From Azospirillum ramasamyi (GTDB lineage Bacteria > Pseudomonadota > Alphaproteobacteria > Azospirillales > Azospirillaceae): a stretch of 64,000 bases of DNA. The notes below the pieces were generated by a model. That model did not search any database, was not told the DNA's origin, and worked only from the letters and a program-made list of their open reading frames with translations. Location of the stretch: the NCBI RefSeq assembly GCF_003233655.1, contig NZ_CP029829.1, forward strand, positions 1,870,978 through 1,934,977. Reading direction: 5' to 3'. Shown here one piece after another: positions 17,482-25,463 of this stretch (the stretch's first letter is position 1; the number at the start of each line of letters is the position of its first letter). Position numbers and translations under genes: made by a program.

Positions 17482-18564
17482 CTAACCTGTCGCAGCAAGC
17501 CATTCGGCCAGAGGATTCCACACTCCGGTCTCGGCACCTGCACTTACTACCATTCCGATATGGCCAAGCGGCGGGCGCAGAATGTGGGCGTCGGGGATCG
17601 CGGCGGGCAGCGCCAGGGCGGAAGCGGGCGGGACGATGCGGTCGCGCTCCGGTATCAGGGCCAGGGTGGGCACGCGGATGGAGGCCGGGTCGACCGGCAG
17701 CCCCGCGACCATCCAGGCGCCGGCCAGCGTGTCGTTGCGTCCGTACCAGCCCGCCAGCGCATCGCGCGCCACCCCGGCCACCAGCGGCACCCCGTCGTTC
17801 AGCCAATCCTCCAGCGCGACGAAGGCGGCGGCTGCGCGGGAGTCCGGCGCCATGCGGGCGAAGCTGCTGAACTTCTTCAACGCCAGCAGCGGGTCGAGCT
17901 GGGCGAACAGGGCCTGCAGCGCGTCCGTCGGCAATTCGCCCCAGCGCTCCAGCGCCGGCCCCCAGGGCTGGATGAAGGCCGCCACCCGGCGCGCCGTGGC
18001 CGCATCCTCCGCATGGAAATCCCAGGGCGTGGCCATCAGCCCCAGCCCGGCGAGCGAGCGTGGCCGGCGTTGCGCCAGCGCTGCGGCGAGCAGCCCGCCC
18101 ATGCAGTATCCCACCACCGGGACCGGTCGCCCCACCGCCTCCACCACCACGTCCAGCGCGCGTTCCAGCCGGCCGGCGATGTAGTCGGTCAGGGTGAAGC
18201 GGCGCTCCAGCGGCCCCGGCCTGCCCCAGTCCAGCAGCAGCGGCCGGAAGCCGCGCGCCGCCAGCCAGCGCATCAGGCTCTTGTCCCGCGACAGGTCGAG
18301 GATGTAGGCGCGGTTGACCAGCGACGGCACGAACAGCACCGGGCGCCCGCCGGGCTCCCCCCCGTAATCGAGCAGGCGCGATCCGCCTTCGCTCCAGACC
18401 ACCGGCGGGTCGGGCAGATCGCGGACATAGGGGTGGCGGCGGTAGCGCTCGATCCCGGTCAGGACCGCATCGATGCGGCGGCGGATCTCGCGGTCAACCT
18501 CCCGGCCCAGCCGGTCCTCGGCGCTTGGCCCCGCGCCGCCCCGCAGCCGGTCGGCCTGCGACAT
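17482..18564 (-). CDS. phaC: Polyhydroxyalkanoate synthase subunit PhaC, class III-like
   Basis: Alpha/beta-hydrolase-fold polymerase of 360 residues. The lipase-like box is GYCMGG with the nucleophile at C154, and the rest of the triad is D308 (IPERDRIVPP) and H335 (PPLGHIGMV). These lie close to C149, D302 and H331 of class III PhaC, and the length also fits class III (about 355), not class I (about 590). ATG 18564 is preceded by GAGGGA at five bases; the frame is open to 18861 but that part overlaps the upstream gene and is unlike PhaC. It overlaps the 3' end of the PhaE-like gene by about 70 bases, so the two are coupled. Confidence 0.85.
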   Translation of the reverse strand: MSQADRLRGGAGPSAEDRLGREVDREIRRRIDAVLTGIERYRRHPYVRDLPDPPVVWSEGGSRLLDYGGEPGGRPVLFVPSLVNRAYILDLSRDKSLMRWLAARGFRPLLLDWGRPGPLERRFTLTDYIAGRLERALDVVVEAVGRPVPVVGYCMGGLLAAALAQRRPRSLAGLGLMATPWDFHAEDAATARRVAAFIQPWGPALERWGELPTDALQALFAQLDPLLALKKFSSFARMAPDSRAAAAFVALEDWLNDGVPLVAGVARDALAGWYGRNDTLAGAWMVAGLPVDPASIRVPTLALIPERDRIVPPASALALPAAIPDAHILRPPLGHIGMVVSAGAETGVWNPLAEWLAATG

Positions 18565-19087
18565 TTCGTCCCTCAGCGCCGCCGCCCGCTCCCTCAGCGC
18601 CGGTTTCCAGGGCAGCGAGCCGTTCCTCAAGAGCGGCAATGCGGCCGAGGAGCTGAGCAAGCTGCCCAGCGCCGCCGTCAGATGCAGGCCCAGCGGGCGC
18701 GGCCCCATGCGAAGAGGCGTCCCGTCCGCCCGCTTCTCCTTTTCCCCCGTCCTGTCCTGTGGGCGCTCGCTCATCGAAGGGCCGTTCGTTCTGGGGAGAG
18801 ACGTTGTGGGAGAACGGCGCCGGACGGGGATCCCAACCGCCGCCGGGCATGCCGCCCCCACCGAATCCGAACCCGGCAGGCCCGAAGGCGAAGGGCGCCA
18901 CGGCCGCCATGCCCTGCCCCATCATCTGGAACATCCGGGCCATCATGTCGGCCGTCTCCGCGTCGGCGGCGCCCGCCGTCCACTGGTCCTGCCACAGATC
19001 CAGATAGCGACGCGCCAGCGATTCATAAGATGGCGGATCGGAGGACGGCGGATCGGGCGGAGGATGTGGTTGCGACGGGTCGGCCAT
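18494..19087 (-). CDS. PhaE-like synthase partner (short)
   Basis: Protein of 197 residues with a proline-rich start (MADPSQPHPPPDPPSSDPPS), a helical segment SLARRYLDLWQDQWTAGAA and a methionine-rich block MMARMFQMMGQG. A glycine-rich linker follows, then a short coiled coil LAQLLGRIAALEERLAALE and a basic tail. A small helical protein directly before and overlapping a class III-length PhaC is what a PhaE subunit should look like, though PhaE is usually longer and sequence similarity is only in style. ATG 19087 has no Shine-Dalgarno but TATAAT lies at 19099-19094, which would place the transcript start at or next to the ATG (leaderless). Confidence 0.6.
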   Translation of the reverse strand: MADPSQPHPPPDPPSSDPPSYESLARRYLDLWQDQWTAGAADAETADMMARMFQMMGQGMAAVAPFAFGPAGFGFGGGGMPGGGWDPRPAPFSHNVSPQNERPFDERAPTGQDGGKGEAGGRDASSHGAAPAGPASDGGAGQLAQLLGRIAALEERLAALETGAEGAGGGAEGRNVAGRPAAGRRGAKRRGPAGPGG

Positions 19088-19360
19088 GGCCGGATTATAA
19101 GGGCGGCGGGGCCGGATTGACCAGTGCGGCATGGCTTCCCACCTATCCTTTCGGGTTTCGTCGGAGGGTGTCCGGCCAGGTCTTGCCTCGCCGTCTGCGC
19201 GGCGTTTCCCACCGCAACCGCAGTGGTATGCCGCGGCGCAACGCTGGACAAATTGCTATCCCTTCGAGTAGTCCTAAGGACGGAACAATTTCCGCCGCAA
19301 TGTCCCCGTATTCTGGAACAGGATGGTTCCGGAATATGTCCCTTCTTGAAAGAGTCCGCG

Positions 19361-20005
19361 ATGGCCGACAAGGAAGACCAGAAGTCCGCTCCGATCACGA
19401 TCAAGAAGTACGCCAACCGGCGGCTCTACAACACCGCCACCAGCAGCTATGTCACGCTGGACCATCTCTGCCAGATGGTGAAGGACGGGCTGGACTTCGT
19501 GGTCTATGACGCCAAGACGGGGGAGGACATCACCCGCTCCGTCCTGACCCAGATCATCGTGGAGGAGGAGAGCAAGGGCCAGAACCTGCTGCCCATCAGC
19601 TTCCTGCGCCAGCTGATCGGCTTCTACGGCGACAACATGCAGTCGGTCGTGCCGCGCTATCTGGAATATTCGATGCAGGCCTTCTCCCGCAATCAGGAGC
19701 AGATGCGCGACTATTTCCAGAACACGCTGGGCGGCATGTTCCCGTTCGGCCGCCTGGACGAGGTCAGCAAGCAGAACATGGCGATGTTCGAACGGGCCAT
19801 GCGGATGTTCACGCCCTTCGGCGCCGCCGGCGCCCCGGACGACGTCGCCGGCCAGCGTCCGCCCGGACAGCCGGGGACCCCGGCGACGCCTCCGGCCACG
19901 GCCGCGGGCGGCGCCACCTTCGACGAATTGCAGAAGCAGATCGACGAATTGCAGAAGCAGATCGCCAGCATCGCCACGCCGCCCGGCAAGACGGACGCCA
20001 AATAA
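19361..20005 (+). CDS. phaR: Polyhydroxyalkanoate synthesis repressor PhaR
   Basis: Regulator of 214 residues that binds PHB granules and DNA, repressing phasin and pha genes until polymer is present. The N-terminal PHB/PHA accumulation DNA-binding domain is clear: ITIKKYANRRLYNTATSSYV, then LDHLCQMVKDGLDFVVYDAK and DITRSVLTQIIVEEE (residues about 12-70). A helical middle (SFLRQLIGFYGDNMQSVVPR) and a proline/alanine linker end in the heptad-like duplicate FDELQKQIDELQKQIASIA. ATG 19361 is chosen because the open frame before it is not protein-like. It is divergent from the PhaE-like/phaC genes, so autoregulation of the shared intergenic region is likely. Confidence 0.92.
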   Translation: MADKEDQKSAPITIKKYANRRLYNTATSSYVTLDHLCQMVKDGLDFVVYDAKTGEDITRSVLTQIIVEEESKGQNLLPISFLRQLIGFYGDNMQSVVPRYLEYSMQAFSRNQEQMRDYFQNTLGGMFPFGRLDEVSKQNMAMFERAMRMFTPFGAAGAPDDVAGQRPPGQPGTPATPPATAAGGATFDELQKQIDELQKQIASIATPPGKTDAK

Positions 20006-20040
20006 CCGGCCGGAAAGGTTCCAGAGAAGGGTTGGCACGG

Positions 20041-20066
20041 AAGGCGGGGGCATACCCCGCCTTTTT
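20041..20066 (+). terminator. Intrinsic terminator after phaR
   Basis: AGGCGGGG (20042-20049) pairs with CCCCGCCT (20055-20062) over a five-base loop, and is followed at once by TTTTT (20062-20066). This is a textbook rho-independent terminator 35 bases after the phaR stop. Confidence 0.9.
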
Positions 20067-20252
20067 CATTGCGCCGGCCGGATCGGGCGCGCAGGCTTGA
20101 TACCGTGCATGGATCGGATCGCGTGAAACCGTACTTGATTTGAAGCGTGATTCCGATCGCCGAACTCCAGAGGGCACCTTCTCGTCCACGGTGCCGGTCC
20201 GGCGGCTCTGCCGCAGGGTCCGGCCCGTCCAACCGTCAGGAGGGAACCGACC

Positions 20253-20471
20253 ATGACCACCGAACTGACCGTCTCGATCACCCTGGCCAGCGACGATCCG
20301 CGGGAGGTTTCCCGTTTCGAGGACATGCTGCGCGACTGGCTCAGCCATCAGCCGGGCGTGGCCGGGCTCGCCATCGCCGACCGCGGCAACGATCTGGCGA
20401 CCGAGAACATCTGGCGCGCCGCCCGCAAGGCCACCTTCGGCCCGGCGCTGAAGAACCCCTTCGCGCCCTGA
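20253..20471 (+). CDS. Small hypothetical protein
   Basis: A 72-residue protein with a strong Shine-Dalgarno (AGGAGGGA, about eight bases before ATG 20253). It is acidic at the start (MTTELTVSITLASDDPREV) with an amphipathic helix FEDMLRDWLSHQPGVAG and ends ALKNPFAP. No family was recognised. There are no membrane segments or signal peptide. It stands alone between phaR and a convergent gene that ends 30 bases away. Confidence 0.6.
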   Translation: MTTELTVSITLASDDPREVSRFEDMLRDWLSHQPGVAGLAIADRGNDLATENIWRAARKATFGPALKNPFAP

Positions 20472-20501
20472 CCGGCAGTTCCCGAAAAAGAGGTCAGCCC
20501 C

Positions 20502-21677
20502 TCAGCCCCTGAACAGGTGCGGGACCATCGCCCACTCCGGGCCGCCGCCAAGGCCAAGCCGCGGATCGGTCGATTCCCGCACCCCCATGCCCAGGCACTT
20601 GTCGCCGACGATCCAGGCATGCAGGACGGCGCGGCTATCCTCCTCGCGGAAGCAGGGCGGGGTTTCCAGCCATACGGCTCCATGGGCGGCGACATCCCCG
20701 CCGATCTCCGGTCCGTCGTCCGCGACCACCACGCCGTGATCCAGGACGCGGGTCGGCGCGCCGTCCAGCCCGTGGAAGGCCCGCACCGTCACCATCTCCG
20801 CCCCGGCGATGCCGCTGGGGTCCAGCGCGGCGCGGCACAGGTTGGGATGGCGCGGGTACAGGGACGACAGCACCGCCAGCAGGCCGTGGTTCGACCACAG
20901 CCAGCACCACAGCGGCGACAGGACGCTCATGCCGCTGCTGCGCAGCCGCTGCAGGAACCCGTCGTCGGCCAGCCCGTCCCAGGGATAGAGCTTCGCCAGC
21001 CAGGAGATCGCCTGCCCCTCGTCGTCGAGGAAGCGCCGGCCGTCCCAGGCGATGGAATGCAGCGGCAGCAGCCGCGTGTCGATGCCGGCCTCCGCCGCGG
21101 TGGCGGCCAGATAGACCAGTTCGCCCTCGCGCACCGGATCGGGGGTGGCGCAGGTCGCATGCATGCGTCCGCGGCCGGGCACCCCCGCCGCCATCTCCTC
21201 CCACCGCTCGACCAGCGCCTCGTGCAGGCCGTTGAACTGGTTGGCGTCGGAGGCCATCGCCTCGCGCCAGTTGCGCTGGATGATGGAGGCGGCGAACAGC
21301 CCCTCGCCGGTGTCGTAATTGCAGCCCAGCAGCTTGATGCTGTCGCGCCCGTCATAGGCCAGCGTCAGCCGCCCGGCCAGCCCCCCCGCCCGCTCGTTGC
21401 GCCGCCCGCCGGCCCAGTAATCGGTCCAGGACGCCTCCAGCATCCGCGCCAGATCGCCGCGGATGCCGAGCGCGGCGAACAGCTTGTGCTCCACCACATG
21501 GCGCACGGCGACGGCGATCATGCTGTGCAGTTCGTCCGCGACGCTTTCGATCAGATCGATCTGCGAGGAGGTGAACTCATAGACGGTGTCCTCCCGCCAG
21601 CCGGCCCCGGCCGACATGGCGCGCACACCATAGGGATATCTGCGGAGACCCGGGCGCCAATCGGCCCGCGGCTTCAT
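20502..21677 (-). CDS. Glutathionylspermidine synthase-like (ATP-grasp) protein
   Basis: Protein of 391 residues resembling the synthase-domain family of Gsp/YgiC/YjfC, which ligate a carboxylate to an amine with ATP. The N-terminal part has WREDTVYEFTSSQIDLIES, a tryptophan-rich substrate loop, and GRLTLAYDGRDSIKLLGCNY followed by DTGEGLFAASIIQRNW. This matches the family pattern R-x-D-x-x-Y-D ... K-L-L-E-x-N-x-D-T-P-T ... Q-x-x-W. Changes from the usual EYNADTPT (here GCNYDTGE) mean substrate and even activity are uncertain. ATG 21677 has AGGACG upstream; a start five codons earlier at 21692 is possible. It is convergent with the small gene at 20253. Confidence 0.65.
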   Translation of the reverse strand: MKPRADWRPGLRRYPYGVRAMSAGAGWREDTVYEFTSSQIDLIESVADELHSMIAVAVRHVVEHKLFAALGIRGDLARMLEASWTDYWAGGRRNERAGGLAGRLTLAYDGRDSIKLLGCNYDTGEGLFAASIIQRNWREAMASDANQFNGLHEALVERWEEMAAGVPGRGRMHATCATPDPVREGELVYLAATAAEAGIDTRLLPLHSIAWDGRRFLDDEGQAISWLAKLYPWDGLADDGFLQRLRSSGMSVLSPLWCWLWSNHGLLAVLSSLYPRHPNLCRAALDPSGIAGAEMVTVRAFHGLDGAPTRVLDHGVVVADDGPEIGGDVAAHGAVWLETPPCFREEDSRAVLHAWIVGDKCLGMGVRESTDPRLGLGGGPEWAMVPHLFRG

Positions 21678-22066
21678 CGTCGTCCTGCGCATGCCGGTTC
21701 CGATCTCCCGCCTATCAGGACCGGAAGGCCGGGCGGCATGCCGCGGCTGAGGTCCGGCGCATGGATGAGATGACGGGCGGCAGGCTGGTCAACTGTCCAC
21801 TGGGCAACGCTCTACTCCGGGGGAGGCCAATCCGAGGAAGACGCGGATGCTCGCGACACAATCGCTGCGGCGCAAGCACGGCCTTGCGTATGTAGCCTGC
21901 CCCACCGCGGCGCGCCAGCGCGCATCCGCGATAGCCCCCGATCGGGCGGCCAGCCGAAACGGAATAGACCGCCGCGACACCGGGCCGCGGCGGTCCATCA
22001 CCACAATTTTCGAATCCCGGCTTTCAAGATGGCGGCCGGAAAAGAGCGTTCAGGTCAAAGGCGCGC
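21678..22066. other. Intergenic stretch, no gene recognised
   Basis: About 390 bases between two minus-strand genes. Short open frames occur on both strands but none has both a Shine-Dalgarno and a protein-like composition. A C/G-rich inverted stretch near 21960-22000 (GCGGCG/CGCCGC) is not followed by a T run. Nothing firm. Confidence 0.4.
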
Positions 22067-22438
22067 TCAGATCAGGCCCGCCGAGGGACGGTGGCCGAGC
22101 GAGCGCATCGCCCACAGCGCCAGACGGCCGCGCCGCGGCTTCATCACCGCCGCCGGCCGGATCGGCGCCGCAGCCGCAAGCGCGGGCACCAGGGCCGGCA
22201 TGTCGTCCTGCGCGCTGCCGCCCAGGCGCCGGAGCCGGCGGGCGGCCAGGACGACGCGCAGCACCTCTTCTTCGGACAGGGCACGGCGGGCCCGGCCGGT
22301 GGCGAGGCTCGCCGCCTCGCACAGGGCCGCCTGTTCGGCCAAAAGCCCGGTCAGGCCCTTGGCAGCCGCCGTCAATGCAGCTTCATCGTAAAGGGCGAGG
22401 ACAAGCGTCCTCAACCCGTGTTCCATCCGTGTGGACAT
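22067..22438 (-). CDS. Hypothetical protein
   Basis: A 123-residue reading frame from ATG 22438, with GGAG about ten bases upstream. It is alanine/leucine-rich and probably helical: a run around DEAALTAAAKGLTGLLAEQA, a second helix SEEEVLRVVLAARRLRRLGG, and a basic C-terminus (MKPRRGRLALWAMRSLGH). No domain was recognised. The composition is consistent with coding, but plus-strand frames over the same bases are also open, so this is a moderate call. tRNA-Ala lies upstream on the same strand. Confidence 0.45.
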   Translation of the reverse strand: MSTRMEHGLRTLVLALYDEAALTAAAKGLTGLLAEQAALCEAASLATGRARRALSEEEVLRVVLAARRLRRLGGSAQDDMPALVPALAAAAPIRPAAVMKPRRGRLALWAMRSLGHRPSAGLI

Positions 22439-22646
22439 GGCGGGCGCTCCGGAAAAACGGAATGGCGTGCGGATCGGTTGCCGGTGGTTCGGCAGCCGAG
22501 ATTATCCGTGCGCGGCACCCGTTCGGCCATGCGCCCCAAGGAGGTAACACCCTGACTGCGGCTCCGTGATGCTGGAAAGCCACACTCGGCGTACCGAAAA
22601 ACAACTGAAGATGTCGGGCAAATTCCGCCCCGACGGCGTGAAGAAA

Positions 22647-22722
<76 letters not shown>

Positions 22723-22760
22723 ACTATACTTTTCTTCAACTGCACCAACACGAGGGGTGT

Positions 22761-22847
22761 TGGTGCGCTTGGAGGGAGTCGAACCCCCACGGCCTTTCAG
22801 CCACTAGGACCTGAACCTAGCGCGTCTACCAGTTCCGCCACAAGCGC
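22761..22847 (-). tRNA. tRNA-Leu (anticodon CAG)
   Basis: Class II tRNA on the minus strand. The acceptor stem is GCGCTTG/CAAGCGC, the anticodon loop TTCAGGT lies between CTAGG and CCTAG (anticodon CAG), a long variable arm follows (TGGCTGAAAGGCCG), the T-loop is GGGTTCGACTCCC and the CCA end is encoded. A hairpin CACCAACAC/GTGTTGGTG at 22743-22765 overlaps the CCA end and may guide 3' processing before tRNA-Ala, 38 bases further on. Confidence 0.95.
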
Positions 22848-22987
22848 ATCCGCGTTTCTTGGGGTCACGCGGGGCGCTCTATGTACCCAGACCGACCGCC
22901 GCGCTCAAGAGAAAAAATGCAATCGCGCAAAAGTTTTTTCGGCGGGCTGGAAGGGGAAGGCATCGTGAGCCGGCACTCCCCCGCCCC

Positions 22988-23935
22988 CTACTCCGCCGGC
23001 TTGATCGCGTAGAACCGATACACCCGCACGCCGGCCTCGATGGCGGCGACGCGGCGGGCCCAGAGTTCGACCTCCTCCATCACCGCCAGCTTGGTGGGAG
23101 TGTCGAGCTGGAACCGCTCCAGATGCTCGACCAGCCCCTGGATGGCGGTCAGGATCAGGCTGCGGTGGGTGTCGGTGATGTCCTCGGCGATGCGGAGGTC
23201 GAGGTTGCGCTGGGCGAAGGCGTTGGCCATGCGGTCCTTGGGCCACAGGTTCGGCGTCAGCGGTTCCTTGTCGCACCAGGTCTGGACCGCCTTGGCGCCC
23301 ATCACCTCCTGCTCGGCGATATAGTCGGTGATCAGCAGGTGGCCGCGCGGCTTCAGCGCCAGTTCCATCCCGTCGAACATCTGCTCCTTGTCGCGGACGA
23401 AGAACAGGCCTTCCTTGTAGACGATGGCGTCGACGCGCTTGGGATAGCCGAAATGCTCGGGATTGAAGGTCTCGATCGGCGCCTTCTTCTCCAGCCCCAG
23501 CTTGAAGGAACGGACCATCCCTTCCTTCGCCAGCAGGTCCGACGCCTCCAGCCCGGTGACCCAGCAGCCGTATTTGCCGGCCATGGTGCGGCTGGTGCCG
23601 CCCAGCCCCGCGGCGAGATCGAGCACGCTCATCGCCGGGTTCAGGCCCAGCGGCTTGACCAGATAGGGGATGTGATCGGCGCCGCCGGGCGTGTTGAAGC
23701 CCTCGCCCCACATCTTCTCCGCCACTTCTATGCGGGTGGCGGTCCACAGCGGCTTGCCCCAGCGGTTCATGCCGGGACCGGGGCCGGGATTCGACGGCTG
23801 CGGCTCCGCCGAAGCCGGCTGCGAGTCCTCGCCCTTCCGGGTCTTCAGCCCGGACAGGTCATAGCCTTCCCACCAGGCGTAAAGCCGCGTCTTCAGGCTC
23901 GGTCCGTGCCCGGACGATCCGTCCTTGTCCGTCAT
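22988..23935 (-). CDS. SAM-dependent class I methyltransferase
   Basis: Protein of 315 residues with a methyltransferase core in the middle: VLDLAAGLGGTSRTMAGKYG is the SAM-binding glycine loop (about residues 104-123), followed by VTGLEASDLLAKEGM and HLLITDYIAEQEVMG. The N-terminal 70 residues are polar and poorly conserved in style (LYAWWEGYDL, then a proline-rich stretch). The C-terminal helices resemble small-molecule methyltransferases rather than rRNA enzymes. ATG 23935 was preferred to 23953 because of a purine-rich GGTGGACGACGG ahead. The substrate cannot be assigned; phosphoethanolamine/sarcosine-type N-methylation is one option given the fold, but this is weak. Confidence 0.75.
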   Translation of the reverse strand: MTDKDGSSGHGPSLKTRLYAWWEGYDLSGLKTRKGEDSQPASAEPQPSNPGPGPGMNRWGKPLWTATRIEVAEKMWGEGFNTPGGADHIPYLVKPLGLNPAMSVLDLAAGLGGTSRTMAGKYGCWVTGLEASDLLAKEGMVRSFKLGLEKKAPIETFNPEHFGYPKRVDAIVYKEGLFFVRDKEQMFDGMELALKPRGHLLITDYIAEQEVMGAKAVQTWCDKEPLTPNLWPKDRMANAFAQRNLDLRIAEDITDTHRSLILTAIQGLVEHLERFQLDTPTKLAVMEEVELWARRVAAIEAGVRVYRFYAIKPAE

Positions 23936-24144
23936 CGCCGTCGTCCACCCCATCGGCCGATCGACGCCTCCGGCGCCGTCGGCATCCCCCCATTCGGCAC
24001 CGCGCGGCGCTTCATCCCTGCGGTTGTCCGGTGACGCTCAAAAACACCATTCGCAAGAATTCTTCCAGCGTCAGGTTAGACCGACGCTAATTGCATGCAA
24101 GTGGAAAAATTTCCCTGCCGTAACGCCGCCCTCGGGGCGTGGCG

Positions 24145-25116
24145 TCAGCGCGCCGCCTTGGCCGATGCCGGGGTCGATTCCGGCAGCGAGGCCACGCGCG
24201 TTCCGGCCGCGTTCAGCACCGGGGCACAGGCGGCGGGCATCTTGCGGACCACCCGAGGTTCCGGCTTGTAACCCGGCGGACGCTCGATGGCGGGAGAGGC
24301 GCTGTTCAGCCAGGACATCAACTCGTCGTCGCAGCCGTCACCCTCGGGCTGGGCCGTCTGCCGCTCGCACAGCGGGCTGCCGGACGGGCAGCTCAGGCGA
24401 ATGTGCATGTGGCCGTCATGGCCGTGCCAGGGCCGCAGCTTGTTCAGGAAGCTCCGGTCGGCCCAACTGCGCTGGCACATGGCGAGCTTGATCGCCGGGT
24501 TGACGAAGATGCGGGCAACCCGCGGGTCGCTGGCGGCGATCTGGACCATCTTCGCCTGCCGTTCGGACCAATCCGCGGTCACGCGCATCCGGTCGTAATC
24601 GACATACTTGATCTCCTGCAGCCGCTCGCGCCCGGCCCGCCCCATCGGCGGCAGGTCCAACCGCAGCCAGACATCGGCGTCCAGCCCGATCTGGTGGCTG
24701 GCATGGCCCGACGGCATCGGACCGCCGCGCGCCTGCCCCATGTCGCCGATCAGCGCGGTGCCCAACCCCGCGAGCGCCACCCGCTGACCGAAATCACGGA
24801 GCATGGCGACCAGCACCGGATGGCCGTAGTTGCGCTGGCGCGACAGGCGGATGACCTGATAGCCGACTCCTTCCGGCGGCAGGGCGCGGGCGCCGGCGAC
24901 ACATCCCGCGGCATAGCCGCCGATGGACTGCGCCGCCCCCAGCGACGGGCCGGACACCGCCCCCCAGGCGACGCTGGTGGCATAGGCCGGGACTGGCGCC
25001 GGCTTCTTCTTGCGCTGCTCCGCGTCGGCCGCACCAGACGCCGCCAGCAGGGCGACTGCCATCCCGACGCATGCGACAACCCTGAAGGCACGCCCCCCGA
25101 AAGCGTGAAATGCCAT
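24145..25116 (-). CDS. mepA: Penicillin-insensitive murein endopeptidase MepA
   Basis: Periplasmic peptidase of the M74 family, 323 residues, which cuts D-Ala-mDAP cross-links in peptidoglycan. A signal peptide is evident (VVACVGMAVALLAASGAADA, cleavage near AEQ). The zinc-site motifs are SGHASHQIGLDADVWL in the centre and WHGHDGHMHIRL later, and paired cysteines (CVAG, CQRS, CPSGSPLCE, CDDE) match disulfides of MepA. ATG 25116 has GGGGA at seven bases; the frame is open to 25209 but the extra residues precede the signal sequence. The tail after residue 270 is a proline/alanine extension not needed for activity. It is monocistronic by appearance. Confidence 0.9.
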   Translation of the reverse strand: MAFHAFGGRAFRVVACVGMAVALLAASGAADAEQRKKKPAPVPAYATSVAWGAVSGPSLGAAQSIGGYAAGCVAGARALPPEGVGYQVIRLSRQRNYGHPVLVAMLRDFGQRVALAGLGTALIGDMGQARGGPMPSGHASHQIGLDADVWLRLDLPPMGRAGRERLQEIKYVDYDRMRVTADWSERQAKMVQIAASDPRVARIFVNPAIKLAMCQRSWADRSFLNKLRPWHGHDGHMHIRLSCPSGSPLCERQTAQPEGDGCDDELMSWLNSASPAIERPPGYKPEPRVVRKMPAACAPVLNAAGTRVASLPESTPASAKAAR

Positions 25117-25269
25117 ATCCGTTCCCCGCATAACCGCCAGCACCGCCGCCAGCACCGACACTGTTACGGCTATAGCGGAGTCGTGGTTAAGGAATGATGG
25201 AAGGTGCATTCGGGTCGCACAACCGAACGGTCAGGCGCCGTTCCGGTCCATCCGGGGTGCGCCCCCAGG

Positions 25270-25378
25270 GCGAATTTGCATTCGCTTTGGATTCCTATGA
25301 CCCCATTCGCCGGTTGGGCTTCGCCGCACGAGCGGCCGGGACCGCCGTCGCGGACCAAAGCGGATTGCAATCCGCTTT
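25270..25378 (+). repeat. Dispersed palindromic element, copy 1
   Basis: The 109-base stretch begins with a palindrome around GCGAATTTGCATTCGC and ends with the perfect palindrome AAAGCGGATTGCAATCCGCTTT spanning 25357-25378; the middle holds GCGGCCGGGACCGCCGTC. The same order of parts, with only scattered differences, is found reverse-complemented at 59962-60074. It lies between the mepA and ABC-exporter genes and fits a non-autonomous repeat. Confidence 0.85.
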
Positions 25379-25463
25379 ATGGCGAAGCCGTGGCTTGCCG
25401 CGCTCGGTCCAGAGGCCGGCGGTGGCTTTCAGCAGGATGCCGCGGAAGGGAAAGCGTTTCCCC

